DNA of 64,000 nt from Streptomyces sparsogenes (lineage in GTDB: Bacteria > Actinomycetota > Actinomycetes > Streptomycetales > Streptomycetaceae): positions 186,001 through 250,000 of the forward strand of contig NZ_MAXF01000038.1 in NCBI RefSeq assembly GCF_001704635.1. Reading direction: 5' to 3'. Shown one piece after another: positions 43,612 through 54,133 of this stretch; the first letter of the stretch is position 1; each line of letters starts with the position of its first letter. Below the pieces are notes generated by a model. The model made no database searches, had not been told where the DNA came from, and saw only the letters and a program-made list of their open reading frames with translations. A program made the position numbers and the translations under genes.

Positions 43612-44499
43612 CTATGACGCCGGGCGCAGATGCACGATGTCCCCGGCGGAGACCGGCTCCTGCACGCCGCCCTCCGTGGCGAGCACCAGCCGCCCGTCGC
43701 CGTCGATCGCGACCGCCTCCCCCACGCGCTCCCCGCCGCCCGGCAGCTCGGCGCGCACCCTACGGCCCAGGGTCGCGCACCCGGCCGCGTACGTCTCCTG
43801 GAGCCCGCACGGCCCGGGGTCGCCCTCGAAGCGGCGCCACTCCCCGTACCACTCCTCGATCGACCGCAGCACCGCGCGCAGCAGCGGGTCGCGGTCGGTG
43901 TGGGCGGCGCCCGCGAGCGCCAGCGACCCGGCGGTGGGCACGGGCAGCTCCTCGGCGCGCAGCGAAACGTTCAGGCCGACGCCGACGACCACCGCGTCCC
44001 CGGTCCGCTCGGCCAGGATCCCGCCGAACTTCCGCTCCTGCCCGTCGACCGTCACCAGCAGGTCGTTCGGCCACTTCAGCGCGGTGTCCACGCCCGCGGT
44101 CCGGGACAGCGCCCCGGCGGTGGCGACCCCGGCGAGCAGCGGCAGCCACCCCCACCGCTCGGCCGGCACCCCGGCGGCGCCGGGCCGCAGCAGCACCGAG
44201 AAGAACAGCCCGGAGCGGGGCGGGGCGGTCCAGGCGCGGTCCAGCCGGCCGCGCCCGGCGGTCTGCTCCTCCGCGATGAGCACCACGCCCTCCGGGGCCC
44301 CGGCGGTCGCCCGGGCGACCAGGTCGGTGTTGGTGGAGCCGGTCGCCAGCACCACGTCCAGCTCCGTCCACAGCCCGCCGGGGCGCACCAGGGCGCGCCG
44401 CAGCGCGGCGGCGACCAGCGGGGGTCGTTCCAGGTCGGACCAGCGGCCGCCCGGGCCATTCGGGGTTCCCGGGCTCCCCGGGGTGTCAGAAGACGCCAT
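43612..44499 (-). CDS. birA: Biotin-[acetyl-CoA carboxylase] ligase
   Basis: A 295-residue biotin protein ligase without the N-terminal DNA-binding domain of E. coli BirA. Motifs are LATGSTNTDLVAR, the biotinyl-AMP loop EEQTAGRGRLDRAW, FSVLLRP, LKWPNDLLV, KFGGILAE and VVVGVGLNVS, with a small C-terminal SH3-like domain. It attaches biotin to the AMKM lysine of the carboxylase alpha subunit encoded 4 kb away (48545-50308), and lies divergent from the pccB gene. ATG 44499 lacks a strong ribosome site; the longer frame to 44766 overlaps pccB and is rejected. Confidence 0.92.
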   Translation of the reverse strand: MASSDTPGSPGTPNGPGGRWSDLERPPLVAAALRRALVRPGGLWTELDVVLATGSTNTDLVARATAGAPEGVVLIAEEQTAGRGRLDRAWTAPPRSGLFFSVLLRPGAAGVPAERWGWLPLLAGVATAGALSRTAGVDTALKWPNDLLVTVDGQERKFGGILAERTGDAVVVGVGLNVSLRAEELPVPTAGSLALAGAAHTDRDPLLRAVLRSIEEWYGEWRRFEGDPGPCGLQETYAAGCATLGRRVRAELPGGGERVGEAVAIDGDGRLVLATEGGVQEPVSAGDIVHLRPAS

Positions 44500-44672
44500 A
44501 GGGGCCAGCCTAGGGTCAGGAGGTGTGGCCAACGACGCAGTGCCCACAGACAGTCGCGCCGATACGCTACGTGCCGGTAGCCCAGCCGGCGCACATTCCC
44601 GATCCCGCCCGGCAAGCCCCCGCTTCCGGGCCCGATTCCCAGCCCCCGAGGACGAGCAGGAGCCGCATCCCG

Positions 44673-46268
<1,596 letters not shown>

Positions 46269-46325
46269 GGATCCGCGCGCGGCATCCCCGCGCCCTCCCA
46301 CCCCTCTCCAGGAAGGGCTGTTTCC

Positions 46326-46532
46326 ATGATCAAGATCGTACGGGGCAATCCGACCCCAGAGGAGCTGGCCGCCGCCCTGGCGGTGGTCCAAGCCCGCGCG
46401 GCGGCCGCCGCGGCCGCCGCGCAGGGCGAGGGAGCGCCACCGGAGTGGTCCGACCCGGCCCGCACCGTCCCCGCCCGCCGGGTCCCGCCCCCGGGGCCCA
46501 GAGCGTGGCGTACGACCTACTGGCCGAGCTGA
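46326..46532 (+). CDS. accE: Acyl-CoA carboxylase epsilon subunit
   Basis: A 68-residue protein with the epsilon-subunit signature IKIVRGNPTPEELAAALAVV at the N-terminus and WSDPARTVPARRVPPPGPRA-WRTTYWPS at the C-terminus. Epsilon subunits in actinobacteria bind the beta subunit and stimulate the carboxylase. The family is confined to actinobacteria. GGAAGG precedes the ATG by about 9 nt. It follows pccB directly, as expected. Confidence 0.95.
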   Translation: MIKIVRGNPTPEELAAALAVVQARAAAAAAAAQGEGAPPEWSDPARTVPARRVPPPGPRAWRTTYWPS

Positions 46533-46652
46533 GGCGCTGCCGGCCGGGCTGAGGCGCTACTGACCGGGCCGAGGCGCGCGGCGGCTTGGGTACCGGCCGA
46601 GCCGTAGCAGCCTCACCCAAGTCCCCGTTTACAGGAAAATAGTCCCTTCCGC

Positions 46653-46688
46653 CCGTGGCGCCTGAGTACGCGTACTCAGGCGCCACGG
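46653..46688. repeat. Perfect 36-bp palindrome
   Basis: A perfect inverted repeat without a loop, centred on GAGTACG|CGTACTC and flanked by CCGTGGCGCCT and its complement. It lies 120 bp after accE and covers the possible GTG start of the small membrane protein. It could be a terminator for the pccB-accE unit or an operator. Confidence 0.85.
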
Positions 46689-46846
46689 CCCGGGTGCGGC
46701 GCAGGATCGACCGCATGCTGTGGTCCGACCCGCCTGATGAGCCGCCCGACGAGCTGCGGCGGGCCCAGGACATGCTCCGCCGCGCGGGCACGGTGCTCGC
46801 GGTCGCGACCCTGACCCTCATGCTGCTGCTGAGCCTGCGTCCGTGA
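46655..46846 (+). CDS. Small single-pass membrane protein
   Basis: Up to 63 residues. A basic segment (VRRRIDRMLW) and an acidic amphipathic stretch (PPDELRRAQDMLRRAG) precede a C-terminal helix (TVLAVATLTLMLLLSL). The start is unclear. The GTG at 46655 lies within a palindrome and lacks a ribosome site. GTG at the VRRRIDR position or ATG of MLWSDPP are alternatives, the last with AGGA upstream. The function is unknown. It sits between accE and maf. Confidence 0.55.
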   Translation: MAPEYAYSGATARVRRRIDRMLWSDPPDEPPDELRRAQDMLRRAGTVLAVATLTLMLLLSLRP

Positions 46847-46891
46847 CCGTCCGTGACCCGGACGCCGATGCCGCCGGCCCTGACGCCGCCG

Positions 46892-46929
46892 CTGAGCCCG
46901 CGTCCCTGACCTGAGCCCGCGTCCCTGAC
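46892..46929. repeat. 19-bp tandem repeat, two units
   Basis: CTGAGCCCGCGTCCCTGAC is repeated exactly at 46892-46910 and 46911-46929, in the short interval upstream of maf. Confidence 0.85.
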
Positions 46930-46965
46930 CTGCGCAAGGGTGGGGTGGGGGCCAGGCCCGCCGCC

Positions 46966-46971
46966 TACCCT
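46966..46971 (+). promoter_or_regulatory. Candidate -10 for leaderless maf transcript
   Basis: TACCCT ends 6 nt before the maf ATG; no Shine-Dalgarno sequence is present, which fits a leaderless mRNA. Confidence 0.45.
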
Positions 46972-46977
46972 GGGCGC

Positions 46978-47595
46978 ATGACTGACACCCAGCGCGCACT
47001 CATCCTCGCCTCCGCCTCACCCGCCCGCCGGTCCCTGCTGCGCCAGGCCGGGCTGGCCTTCGAAGTGATCGTCAGCGGTGTGGACGAGGACGCCCTGAGC
47101 GCCGAGACGCCCGCCGAGCTGGCGCGCGTGCTGGCCGAGGCCAAGGCGGCCGCCGTGGCCGCGCTTCCGGAGGCGGCCGGGGCCCTGGTCCTCGGCTGTG
47201 ACTCGGTCCTGGAACTCGACGGCCAGCCGCTCGGCAAGCCCGCCGACGCCGAGGAGGCCACCGCCCGCTGGAAGTCCATGCGCGGCCGCTCCGGCGTCCT
47301 GCGGACCGGGCACTGCCTCATCGACACGGCGACCGGCGGCCGCACCTCCGCCACCGCCTCCACCACGGTCCACTTCGGCGAGCCGAGCGACGCCGAGATC
47401 GCGGCGTACGTCGCCAGCGGCGAACCCCTGCACGTGGCGGGCGCGTTCACGCTCGACGGCCGCTCGGCGCCCTTTATCGACGGCATCGAGGGCGACGCGG
47501 GGAACGTCATCGGACTGTCCCTGCCGCTGCTGCGCCGGCTCCTGGCCGAGCTGGGCGTGGGCATCACCGACCTGTGGGCCGACGCGGGGCGCTGA
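46978..47595 (+). CDS. maf: Maf-family nucleotide pyrophosphatase
   Basis: A 205-residue Maf protein that hydrolyses non-canonical or modified nucleoside triphosphates and is linked to septum arrest. It starts [20 protein letters not shown], then carries [12 protein letters not shown] with the catalytic Asp, and ends with [20 protein letters not shown]. In Streptomyces the gene lies within the acyl-CoA carboxylase locus. ATG 46978 follows TACCCT by 6 nt and has no ribosome-binding site, so the message is probably leaderless. Confidence 0.94.
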   Translation: MTDTQRALILASASPARRSLLRQAGLAFEVIVSGVDEDALSAETPAELARVLAEAKAAAVAALPEAAGALVLGCDSVLELDGQPLGKPADAEEATARWKSMRGRSGVLRTGHCLIDTATGGRTSATASTTVHFGEPSDAEIAAYVASGEPLHVAGAFTLDGRSAPFIDGIEGDAGNVIGLSLPLLRRLLAELGVGITDLWADAGR

Positions 47596-47691
47596 CCGCG
47601 GCCCGTCGGCCGATGCCGGGCGCCGGACCGGGCCCCTCAGGCCGGATGCCGGGCGCCGACCGCTGACCTGGGCCCGGAGGCCGATGGCCCC

Positions 47692-48219
47692 TCAGGCCGG
47701 ACGCGGCGCGTCCCCGCCCTGGGCCCCCGTGGCGCCCGGGGCGGCGCCGCTCTCGGCCGCGACCGGCGACTCGTCGTACACCAGCAGGCTCCACACGATC
47801 AGGCCGAGCACCACCATCAGGACCGCGAAAGCGGTCCAGCCCACCAGGCCGACCGAGAAGGCGCCCACCAGCCCGTGCCCCACCGCGCAGGTGATCAGCA
47901 GAATGCGGGCCAGGCGCCCGGGGGCGCGGTCGCGCACGGCGGCGCGCAGCAGCACCAGGCCGCACAGCAGCAGATAGAGGCCGAAGAGCCCGCCCGCGAC
48001 CCAGGTGCCGATCGACATCGCGTCCGGGTCGAGCCCGCCCAGGGACATCCGCTGCCGGTCGACCACCAGCCCCAGGATCCAGTTGAGCAGCGCGATTCCG
48101 GCCGCCTCCACGATCAGCGCCACGGCCGTCACCACGGCCACGGGTCTGCGCGCCACCCCGCCCACCCCTTCCGCTGCGCCGGCTCGGGTGCCGTTCCCCC
48201 CGAGAAGGTTCGACCTCAC
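47692..48219 (-). CDS. Four-helix membrane protein
   Basis: A 175-residue integral membrane protein. Four hydrophobic segments are visible: VAVVTAVALIVEAAGIALLN; IGTWVAGGLFGLYLLLCGLV; ARILLITCAVGHGLVGAFSV; WTAFAVLMVVLGLIVWSLLV. An Ala/Gly-rich C-terminal tail follows. No family was recognised. It is divergent from the carboxylase alpha gene. The GTG start at 48219 gives VRSNLLGGNG; the frame continues to 48324 but that part is not membrane-protein-like. A Streptomyces-conserved hypothetical in this locus is expected from gene order. Confidence 0.75.
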   Translation of the reverse strand: MRSNLLGGNGTRAGAAEGVGGVARRPVAVVTAVALIVEAAGIALLNWILGLVVDRQRMSLGGLDPDAMSIGTWVAGGLFGLYLLLCGLVLLRAAVRDRAPGRLARILLITCAVGHGLVGAFSVGLVGWTAFAVLMVVLGLIVWSLLVYDESPVAAESGAAPGATGAQGGDAPRPA

Positions 48220-48544
48220 GAACGCTACTAACGGGTAAGCCCCCCGACAAGGGTTCGGGAACGCACTCGTACGACCGGAACGCCGCGGCAAAGTTTCCGT
48301 CCCCCGTTCGTAGGGATTCCACAAAGAAACGCGGAGGAGCGCCGCTCGGGGAACTGACCCACCCGACTGCCGCGCGATTCGCCCTCCGGCCCGAAAAACC
48401 GGGCGTACCGTGGAACGACGGGGGAGTCGGCTGTCTCTTAACGGCAGGGTTCACGCTCCGTGTGGTCAAGCTCACGCCCGAGTTGTTCTCGGCGTGCGGT
48501 GTCGCCAGTACCTAAACTCGGCTTGTTTCAAGGAGGGAGCCATC
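48220..48544. other. Divergent promoter region upstream of accA2-like gene
   Basis: A 325-bp gap with no supportable gene. An AT-richer TACCTAAACT stretch at about 48510-48520 and AAGGAGG at 48530-48536 mark the promoter-proximal region of the carboxylase gene. I cannot choose a single -35. Confidence 0.4.
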
Positions 48545-50308
48545 GTGCGCAAGGTGCTCATCGCCAATCGTGGCGAAATCGCGGTCCGCGTTGCCCGTGC
48601 CTGTCGGGATGCCGGGATCGCGAGTGTTGCGGTCTATGCCGATCCGGACCGGGACGCGGTGCATGTGCGCGCGGCCGACGAAGCCTACGCGCTGGGCGGT
48701 GACACACCAGCGGCCAGCTACCTCGACCAGGCCAAGGTCCTGGCCGCCGCCGCCGAGTCCGGCGCGGACGCCGTCCACCCCGGCTACGGCTTCCTGTCCG
48801 AGAACGCCGACTTCGCCCAGGCCGTCCTGGACGCGGGCCTGACCTGGATCGGCCCCCCGCCCGCCGCGATCCGCGACCTCGGGGACAAGGTCGCCGCCCG
48901 CCACATCGCCCAGCGCGCCGGCGCCCCCCTGGTCGCCGGCACCCCCGACCCCGTCTCCGGCGCCGACGAAGTCCTCGCCTTCGCCCAGCAGCACGGCCTC
49001 CCCATCGCCATCAAAGCCGCCTTCGGCGGCGGCGGCCGCGGCCTGAAAGTCGCCCGCACCCTCGAAGAAGTCCCCGAACTCTACGACTCCGCCGTCCGCG
49101 AGGCCGTCGCCGCCTTCGGCCGCGGCGAATGCTTCGTCGAGCGCTACCTCGACAAACCCCGCCACGTCGAGACCCAGTGCCTGGCGGACACCCACGGCAA
49201 CGTGGTCGTCGTCTCCACCCGCGACTGCTCCCTCCAGCGCCGCCACCAAAAACTCGTCGAAGAAGCCCCCGCCCCCTTCCTCACCGACGCACAGAACGCC
49301 GAACTGCGCCGCGCCTCCAAGGCCATCCTCAAGGAAGCCGGCTACGTCGGCGCCGGCACGGTCGAGTTCCTGGTGGGTACGGACGGCACGATCTCCTTCC
49401 TGGAGGTCAACACCCGCCTCCAGGTCGAGCACCCGGTCACCGAGGAAGTCACCGGCATCGACCTGGTCCGGGAGATGTTCCGCATCGCCGACGGCGAGCC
49501 CCTCGGCTACGACGACCCGCCCATGCGCGGACACTCCATCGAGTTCCGCATCAACGGCGAGGACCCGGGCCGCAACTTCCTCCCCGCCCCCGGCACCGTC
49601 ACCACCTTCGCGCCCCCCAGCGGGCCGGGGGTGCGGCTGGACGCGGGCGTGGAGTCCGGGTCGGTGATCGGTCCGGCGTGGGACTCCCTGCTGGCCAAGC
49701 TCATCGTCACCGGCGCCACCCGCGCCCAGGCCCTCCAGCGCGCGGCGCGGGCGCTGGCGGAGTTCCAGGTCGAGGGCATGGCGACCGCGATCCCCTTCCA
49801 CCGGGCCGTGGTCACCGACCCCGCCTTCACCAGCGAGCCGTTCACGGTCCACACCCGCTGGATCGAGACCGAGTTCACCAACACCATCCCCCCCTACACC
49901 CCCACCGGAGGCGGGGACGAGGCCGAGGAGGCCGCCCCGCGCGAGGTGGTGGTCGTCGAGGTCGGCGGCAAGCGCCTGGAGGTCTCCCTCCCCGCCTCCC
50001 TGGGCGTCGCGGCGGCCCCCGCGGGCGGCGGCGGTGCGGGGGCGAAGAAGCCCAAGCGCAAGGCGGCCCGGAAGTCCGGCTCCGCCGCCTCGGGCGACTC
50101 CCTGGCCTCCCCCATGCAGGGCACCATCGTCAAGATCGCCGTCGCCGAGGGCGACCAGGTCGCCGAAGGCGACCTCGTAGTGGTCCTGGAAGCGATGAAG
50201 ATGGAACAGCCCATCAACGCCCACCGCTCCGGCACCGTCAAGGGCCTGACCGCCGAAGTCGGCGCCTCCATCACCGCCGGCGCCGTCATCTGCGACATCA
50301 AGGACTGA
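48545..50308 (+). CDS. accA2: Acyl-CoA carboxylase alpha subunit (biotin carboxylase plus biotin carrier)
   Basis: A 587-residue fusion. The biotin carboxylase part (residues 1-~450) has [20 protein letters not shown], the ATP-grasp loop [15 protein letters not shown], and active-site segments [11 protein letters not shown] and [21 protein letters not shown] Lys/Ala/Gly linker precedes the biotin carrier domain with [15 protein letters not shown], where the Lys of AMKM is biotinylated. It works with PccB and AccE encoded upstream, and is charged by the biotin ligase encoded at 43.6-44.5 kb. GTG 48545 has AAGGAGG 8 nt upstream. Confidence 0.97.
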   Translation: MRKVLIANRGEIAVRVARACRDAGIASVAVYADPDRDAVHVRAADEAYALGGDTPAASYLDQAKVLAAAAESGADAVHPGYGFLSENADFAQAVLDAGLTWIGPPPAAIRDLGDKVAARHIAQRAGAPLVAGTPDPVSGADEVLAFAQQHGLPIAIKAAFGGGGRGLKVARTLEEVPELYDSAVREAVAAFGRGECFVERYLDKPRHVETQCLADTHGNVVVVSTRDCSLQRRHQKLVEEAPAPFLTDAQNAELRRASKAILKEAGYVGAGTVEFLVGTDGTISFLEVNTRLQVEHPVTEEVTGIDLVREMFRIADGEPLGYDDPPMRGHSIEFRINGEDPGRNFLPAPGTVTTFAPPSGPGVRLDAGVESGSVIGPAWDSLLAKLIVTGATRAQALQRAARALAEFQVEGMATAIPFHRAVVTDPAFTSEPFTVHTRWIETEFTNTIPPYTPTGGGDEAEEAAPREVVVVEVGGKRLEVSLPASLGVAAAPAGGGGAGAKKPKRKAARKSGSAASGDSLASPMQGTIVKIAVAEGDQVAEGDLVVVLEAMKMEQPINAHRSGTVKGLTAEVGASITAGAVICDIKD

Positions 50309-50345
50309 AACATCCAGGGCTGACGTCCCGGCACACCCAGCCTCC

Positions 50346-50377
50346 CGGGCCCCGGTCGAACCCTCGACCGGGGCCCG
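50346..50377 (+). terminator. 14-bp stem-loop after carboxylase alpha gene
   Basis: Perfect arms at 50346-50359 and 50364-50377 with a 4-nt loop, 38 bp after the stop codon. Confidence 0.8.
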
Positions 50378-50454
50378 AGGCATCCGGTGGCCGCGCGGGC
50401 CGTCCAGGCGGCAGGATGTCACCTTCTCGGCCGGGAACGGCCGAGCTTGTGTGC

Positions 50455-50683
50455 TCGGTCGTCCACGCTTCGTCGCGCGGACAGCGCTGCGAGGTGTAAG
50501 CCGCATCCGCCTCAAGGAACGGCACCCCGGCCTTGCGAGCCTTGTTCGAACGGCTGAGCCGCCTCCATTCCCCGCCCGCAGGTTGGCCTTCAGCGCCGCA
50601 TAGGCGTTGACAACGCGGTCTCGCGGAGCCGCAGCCTCCACCGCCGTCACACTTACGCCCCGGCTCGTAATGGCATGCTTGAC
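50455..50683 (-). pseudogene. Decayed TnpB (IS605-type OrfB) remnant
   Basis: Two out-of-frame fragments on the minus strand match the transposon-encoded TnpB family. The first is TSRGVSVTAVEAAAPRDRVV followed by NAYAALKANLRAG. After a frame change comes SNKARKAGVPFLEADAAYTS followed by QRCPRD. The latter covers the typical approach to the C-terminal zinc finger, but the second CxxC is lost. N-terminal RuvC and start regions are missing, so the gene is dead. The rest of the 50378-50749 interval shows no gene. Confidence 0.7.
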
Positions 50684-50749
50684 CCACGGGCCACGAAGCC
50701 CACACGACACCACGGGAACCGTACGACCGACAGCGCAGGGAGGACCGCG

Positions 50750-51343
50750 ATGGCGACCGAGACAGCCCCGGCGCACACCCCACCGCGCCCCATGCGCGCC
50801 GACGCGCGCCGCAATTACGAGCGGCTGCTGACCGAGGCCAGGGCCGCGTTCGTCCAGCACGGCACCGACGCGTCGCTGGAGGACATCGCGCGCCGGGCGG
50901 GGGTCGGGATCGGCACGCTCTACCGGCACTTCCCCAACCGCACCGCGCTGATGGGCGCCGTCTTCCGGCAAGAGGTGTGCGCGCTGCTGGCGCGCGCCCG
51001 CGAGCTGGCGAAGGCGCCGCAGCCGTGCCGTGCGCTGGTCGACTGGCTGCGGGAGATCATCGATTACGCGAGCACCTACCGCGGGCTCTCGCACGCGCTG
51101 TTGGCGGCCTCCGGGGACGAGAGCTCCTCGCTGTCCCAGGGGTGCGGTCTGCCGATGCGCGAGGCGGGCAGCGCGCTGCTCGCCCGCGCCCAGCAGTCCG
51201 GGAACGTACGGTCCGACGTCGGCATAGCCGATCTGATGCAGCTGACCAACGCCATCGCGCTGGCCGTGGAACAGTCGCCGGACGACCCGGAGTTGGCCGA
51301 TCGGCTGCTGGCGCTGACCTTCACCGGCCTCAAGCCGCGCTGA
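50750..51343 (+). CDS. TetR-family regulator
   Basis: A 197-residue repressor-type protein. The N-terminal helix-turn-helix reads LLTEARAAFVQHGTDASLED, then IARRAGVGIGTLYRHFPNRT. The all-helical ligand domain ends FTGLKPR. ATG 50750 is preceded by GGGAGG. It has no obvious divergent target; the neighbouring dead TnpB piece suggests that this spot accepts insertions. Ligand and targets are unknown. Confidence 0.92.
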   Translation: MATETAPAHTPPRPMRADARRNYERLLTEARAAFVQHGTDASLEDIARRAGVGIGTLYRHFPNRTALMGAVFRQEVCALLARARELAKAPQPCRALVDWLREIIDYASTYRGLSHALLAASGDESSSLSQGCGLPMREAGSALLARAQQSGNVRSDVGIADLMQLTNAIALAVEQSPDDPELADRLLALTFTGLKPR

Positions 51344-51456
51344 GCCGCGCCGAGCCGCTCAACCCTCCGCCGACTCTGCCCCCGCCGGCTAAGCCCAGCC
51401 GGCGCCGGCTACGCCCCCCGCCGACTCCGCCCCGTCCCGGCCCGGCCTCCCCGCCC

Positions 51457-52473
51457 TCAGCGCCGCCGTGGCGCCAGGTCCGCGACCCGGCCCCCCGGCT
51501 CGGTCAGCGGCATCGAGCCGCGCAGCGTGGCGCCGGGCCCGGCGCCCGGCTGGTGCGGGTGGTTGCGGCGCGGACCCGGGAGCGGCAGCCCGTCCTCGCC
51601 GCCGCGCGCGGCGGACGGTCCGCCGAGCCGGGGCTGCTGCCGTCCCGGCCCGGCCGGGCCGCCCTCGCCGCCCGCCGGGCCCGCGCCCGCGCCCGGCCCG
51701 GCCACCGTGATCTGCACGCCCTGGTCGGCGAGGGCCTGCAGCTCGGTGAGGGCGCGGTCGTCGTGCGGGGGCGGCTCGTCGGTCACCAGACGGGTGATGA
51801 CGTCCGTCGGCACCGTCTGGAACATGGTGTCGGTGCCCAGCTTGGTGTGGTCCGCGAGCACCACCACCTCCGCCGCCGCCTGGACCAGCGCGCGGTCGAC
51901 GCTGGCGGACAGCATGTTGGACGTGGACAGGCCGCGCTCGGCGGTCAGCCCGCTGCCGGACAGGAAGGCCCGGCTGACCCGGAGCCCCTGGAGGGACTGC
52001 TCGGCGCCGCTGCCGACCAGCGCGTAGTTGGAGCCGCGCAGGGTGCCGCCGGTCATGACGACCTCCACGCGGTTGGCATGCGCCAGGGCCTGCGCGACGA
52101 GCAGGGAATTGGTGACCACGGTCAGACCCGGGACGCGCGCGAGCCGGCGGGCCAGCTCCTGCGTGGTGGTCCCGGCGCCGACCACGACGGCCTCGCCCTC
52201 GTCGACGAGACCGGCCGCGAGATCGGCGATCGCCGTCTTCTCCGCGGTCGCTAGATGGGATTTCTGCGGGAAGCCGGACTCCCTGGTGAATCCGCCCGGC
52301 AGCACCGCACCGCCGTGCCGGCGGTCGAGCAGTCCTTCTGCCTCCAGCGCCCGCACATCCCGCCGTACGGTCACTTCGGAGGTCTGGACGACGCGGGCGA
52401 GCTCGCGGAGCGACACCGCTCCGTTCGCACGCACCATTTCAAGGATCAATTGGCGACGTTCTGCAGCGAACAC
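51457..52473 (-). CDS. DeoR-family transcriptional regulator
   Basis: A 338-residue protein. The N-terminal DeoR winged helix reads RRQLILEMVRANGAVSLREL, then SEVTVRRDVRALEAEGLLDR and RRHGGAV. The sugar-phosphate sensing domain has VGAGTTTQELARRL, VVTNSLLVAQAL, VVMTGGTLRGSN and DHTKLGTDTMF. An unusual Pro/Gly/Arg-rich tail of about 80 residues follows. DeoR proteins usually sense phosphosugars. It lies within 2-11 kb of the nucleoside catabolism genes here and is a candidate regulator for them, though unproven. GTG start at 52473. Confidence 0.9.
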   Translation of the reverse strand: MFAAERRQLILEMVRANGAVSLRELARVVQTSEVTVRRDVRALEAEGLLDRRHGGAVLPGGFTRESGFPQKSHLATAEKTAIADLAAGLVDEGEAVVVGAGTTTQELARRLARVPGLTVVTNSLLVAQALAHANRVEVVMTGGTLRGSNYALVGSGAEQSLQGLRVSRAFLSGSGLTAERGLSTSNMLSASVDRALVQAAAEVVVLADHTKLGTDTMFQTVPTDVITRLVTDEPPPHDDRALTELQALADQGVQITVAGPGAGAGPAGGEGGPAGPGRQQPRLGGPSAARGGEDGLPLPGPRRNHPHQPGAGPGATLRGSMPLTEPGGRVADLAPRRR

Positions 52474-52598
52474 GAAACTGACAGTAACGCCAACGACCGT
52501 CTGGTTTCAGCAGCTTGCACCAATTAACAGATGTTGTTCGTCTGCGACCCCGCGAGATGGTATGGGGCGGTATGGGAAGCGATCTCCGTCCCCGCCTC

Positions 52599-54047
52599 CT
52601 ATGCCTCTTCCTGCGTCTTCCGCGTGTGGAGCTGCCGCGCCACCTCGGCGATCGAGCCGGACAGGGACGGGTAGACCGTGAAGGCGCTCGCGATCTGCTC
52701 CACCGTCAGGTTGTTGTCGACCGCGAGCGAAATCGGGTGGATCAGCTCACTGGCGCGCGGCGCGACCACCACGCCGCCGACCACGATGCCGGTGCCCGGG
52801 CGGCAGAAGATCTTCACGAAGCCGTCCCGGATGCCCTGCATCTTCGCGCGCGGGTTGCGCAGCAGCGGCAGCTTCACCACCCGGGCGTCGATCTTCCCGC
52901 CGTCCACATCGGCCTGCGAGTAGCCGACCGTGGCGATCTCCGGGTCGGTGAAGACGTTCGCCGAGACGGTCTTCAGGTTGAGCGGGCCGACCGCGTCGCC
53001 GAGGAAGTGGTACATCGCGATCCGGCCCTGCATGGCCGCCACCGACGCCAGCGCCAGCACCCCGGTGCAGTCGCCCGCCGCGTACACGCCGGGGGCGCTG
53101 GTCCGGGAGACCTTGTCGGTCCAGATGTGCCCGGACTCCTTGAGCCGGACCCCGGCCTCCTCCAGGCCCATGTCGGCCGTGTTCGGTATGGAGCCGACGG
53201 CCATCAGACAGTGGGTGCCCGTGATCACCCGCCCGTCCTGGAGCGTCACCTCGACCCGGTCCCCGACCCGCTTGGCGGCCTGCGCCCGCGAGCGCGCCAT
53301 CACGTTCATCCCGCGCCGCCGGAAGACGTCCTCCAGCACGGCCGCCGCGTCCGGGTCCTCGCCGGGCAGCACCCGGTCCCGGCTGGAGACCAGGGTGACC
53401 TTCGACCCCAGCGCCTGGTACGCGCCCGCGAACTCGGCGCCCGTGACACCGGAGCCGACCACGATCAGCTCCTCCGGGAGCTCCTCCAGGTCGTACACCT
53501 GGGTCCAGTTCAGGATGCGCTCCCCGTCCGGCAGCGCGTCCGGGATCTCCCTGGGGTGGGCCCCGGTGGCGACCAGCACGGCGTCCGCGACCAGCGTCTG
53601 CTCGGATCCGTCCGCCGCCCGGACGATCACCTTCCGTGACCCGTCGGGCGCCTGGGACGGCTCCAGCCGCCCGCGCCCGCGCATCACCCGCGCGCCCGCG
53701 CGGGTGACCGACGCGGTGATGTCATGGGACTGGGCCAGCGCCAGACGCTTCACCCGCCGATTGACTTTGCCCAGGTCAACGCCCACCACCCGGGCCTCCT
53801 GGGCCAGCGGCGGGGTGTCATCGGCCACGATGATCCCCAACTCCTCGTACGAAGAGTCGAAGGTCGTCATCACCTCAGCGGTGGCGATCAACGTCTTGGA
53901 GGGCACACAGTCGGTGAGCACCGACGCCCCGCCCAGACCGTCGCAGTCGACGACGGTCACCTCCGCACCGAGCTGAGCGGCGACCAGCGCCGCCTCATAG
54001 CCGCCGGGTCCGCCACCAATGATCACGATCCGAGTCACATGCTCCAT
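52599..54047 (-). CDS. lpdA: LpdA-type NAD(P)H quinone reductase lacking the redox disulphide
   Basis: A 482-residue flavoprotein of the pyridine nucleotide-disulphide reductase family. It has FAD motif IVIIGGGPGGYEAALVAAQL, NAD(P) motif LIVVGSGVTGAEFAGAYQAL and GVYAAGDCTG, plus the dimerisation domain. The active-site CxxxxC is replaced by ASVLTDC (only the second Cys remains). The C-terminal His of the HPT motif is replaced by Tyr (VYPSLSGSI). These are the features of M. tuberculosis LpdA (Rv3303c), a quinone reductase rather than a lipoamide dehydrogenase. ATG 54047, divergent from the cyclotransferase gene. Confidence 0.92.
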   Translation of the reverse strand: MEHVTRIVIIGGGPGGYEAALVAAQLGAEVTVVDCDGLGGASVLTDCVPSKTLIATAEVMTTFDSSYEELGIIVADDTPPLAQEARVVGVDLGKVNRRVKRLALAQSHDITASVTRAGARVMRGRGRLEPSQAPDGSRKVIVRAADGSEQTLVADAVLVATGAHPREIPDALPDGERILNWTQVYDLEELPEELIVVGSGVTGAEFAGAYQALGSKVTLVSSRDRVLPGEDPDAAAVLEDVFRRRGMNVMARSRAQAAKRVGDRVEVTLQDGRVITGTHCLMAVGSIPNTADMGLEEAGVRLKESGHIWTDKVSRTSAPGVYAAGDCTGVLALASVAAMQGRIAMYHFLGDAVGPLNLKTVSANVFTDPEIATVGYSQADVDGGKIDARVVKLPLLRNPRAKMQGIRDGFVKIFCRPGTGIVVGGVVVAPRASELIHPISLAVDNNLTVEQIASAFTVYPSLSGSIAEVARQLHTRKTQEEA

Positions 54048-54120
54048 TGTCCCGCACCCTCATCACATCACTCCTCCGGGGGGTTCCCGGCGCCCCGGAA
54101 ACCTTCCCCCCTCACTCCCG

Positions 54121-54126
54121 TACCCT
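54121..54126 (+). promoter_or_regulatory. Candidate -10 for leaderless transcript
   Basis: TACCCT ends 7 nt before the ATG at 54134; no ribosome-binding site is present. Confidence 0.45.
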
Positions 54127-54133
54127 CAGAGCC

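Noticed and set aside
48512..51094. 860-codon open frame on the minus strand
   Set aside because: Antisense to the carboxylase alpha gene; open because GC-rich third positions remove stops. Only the short TnpB-like piece inside it was kept.
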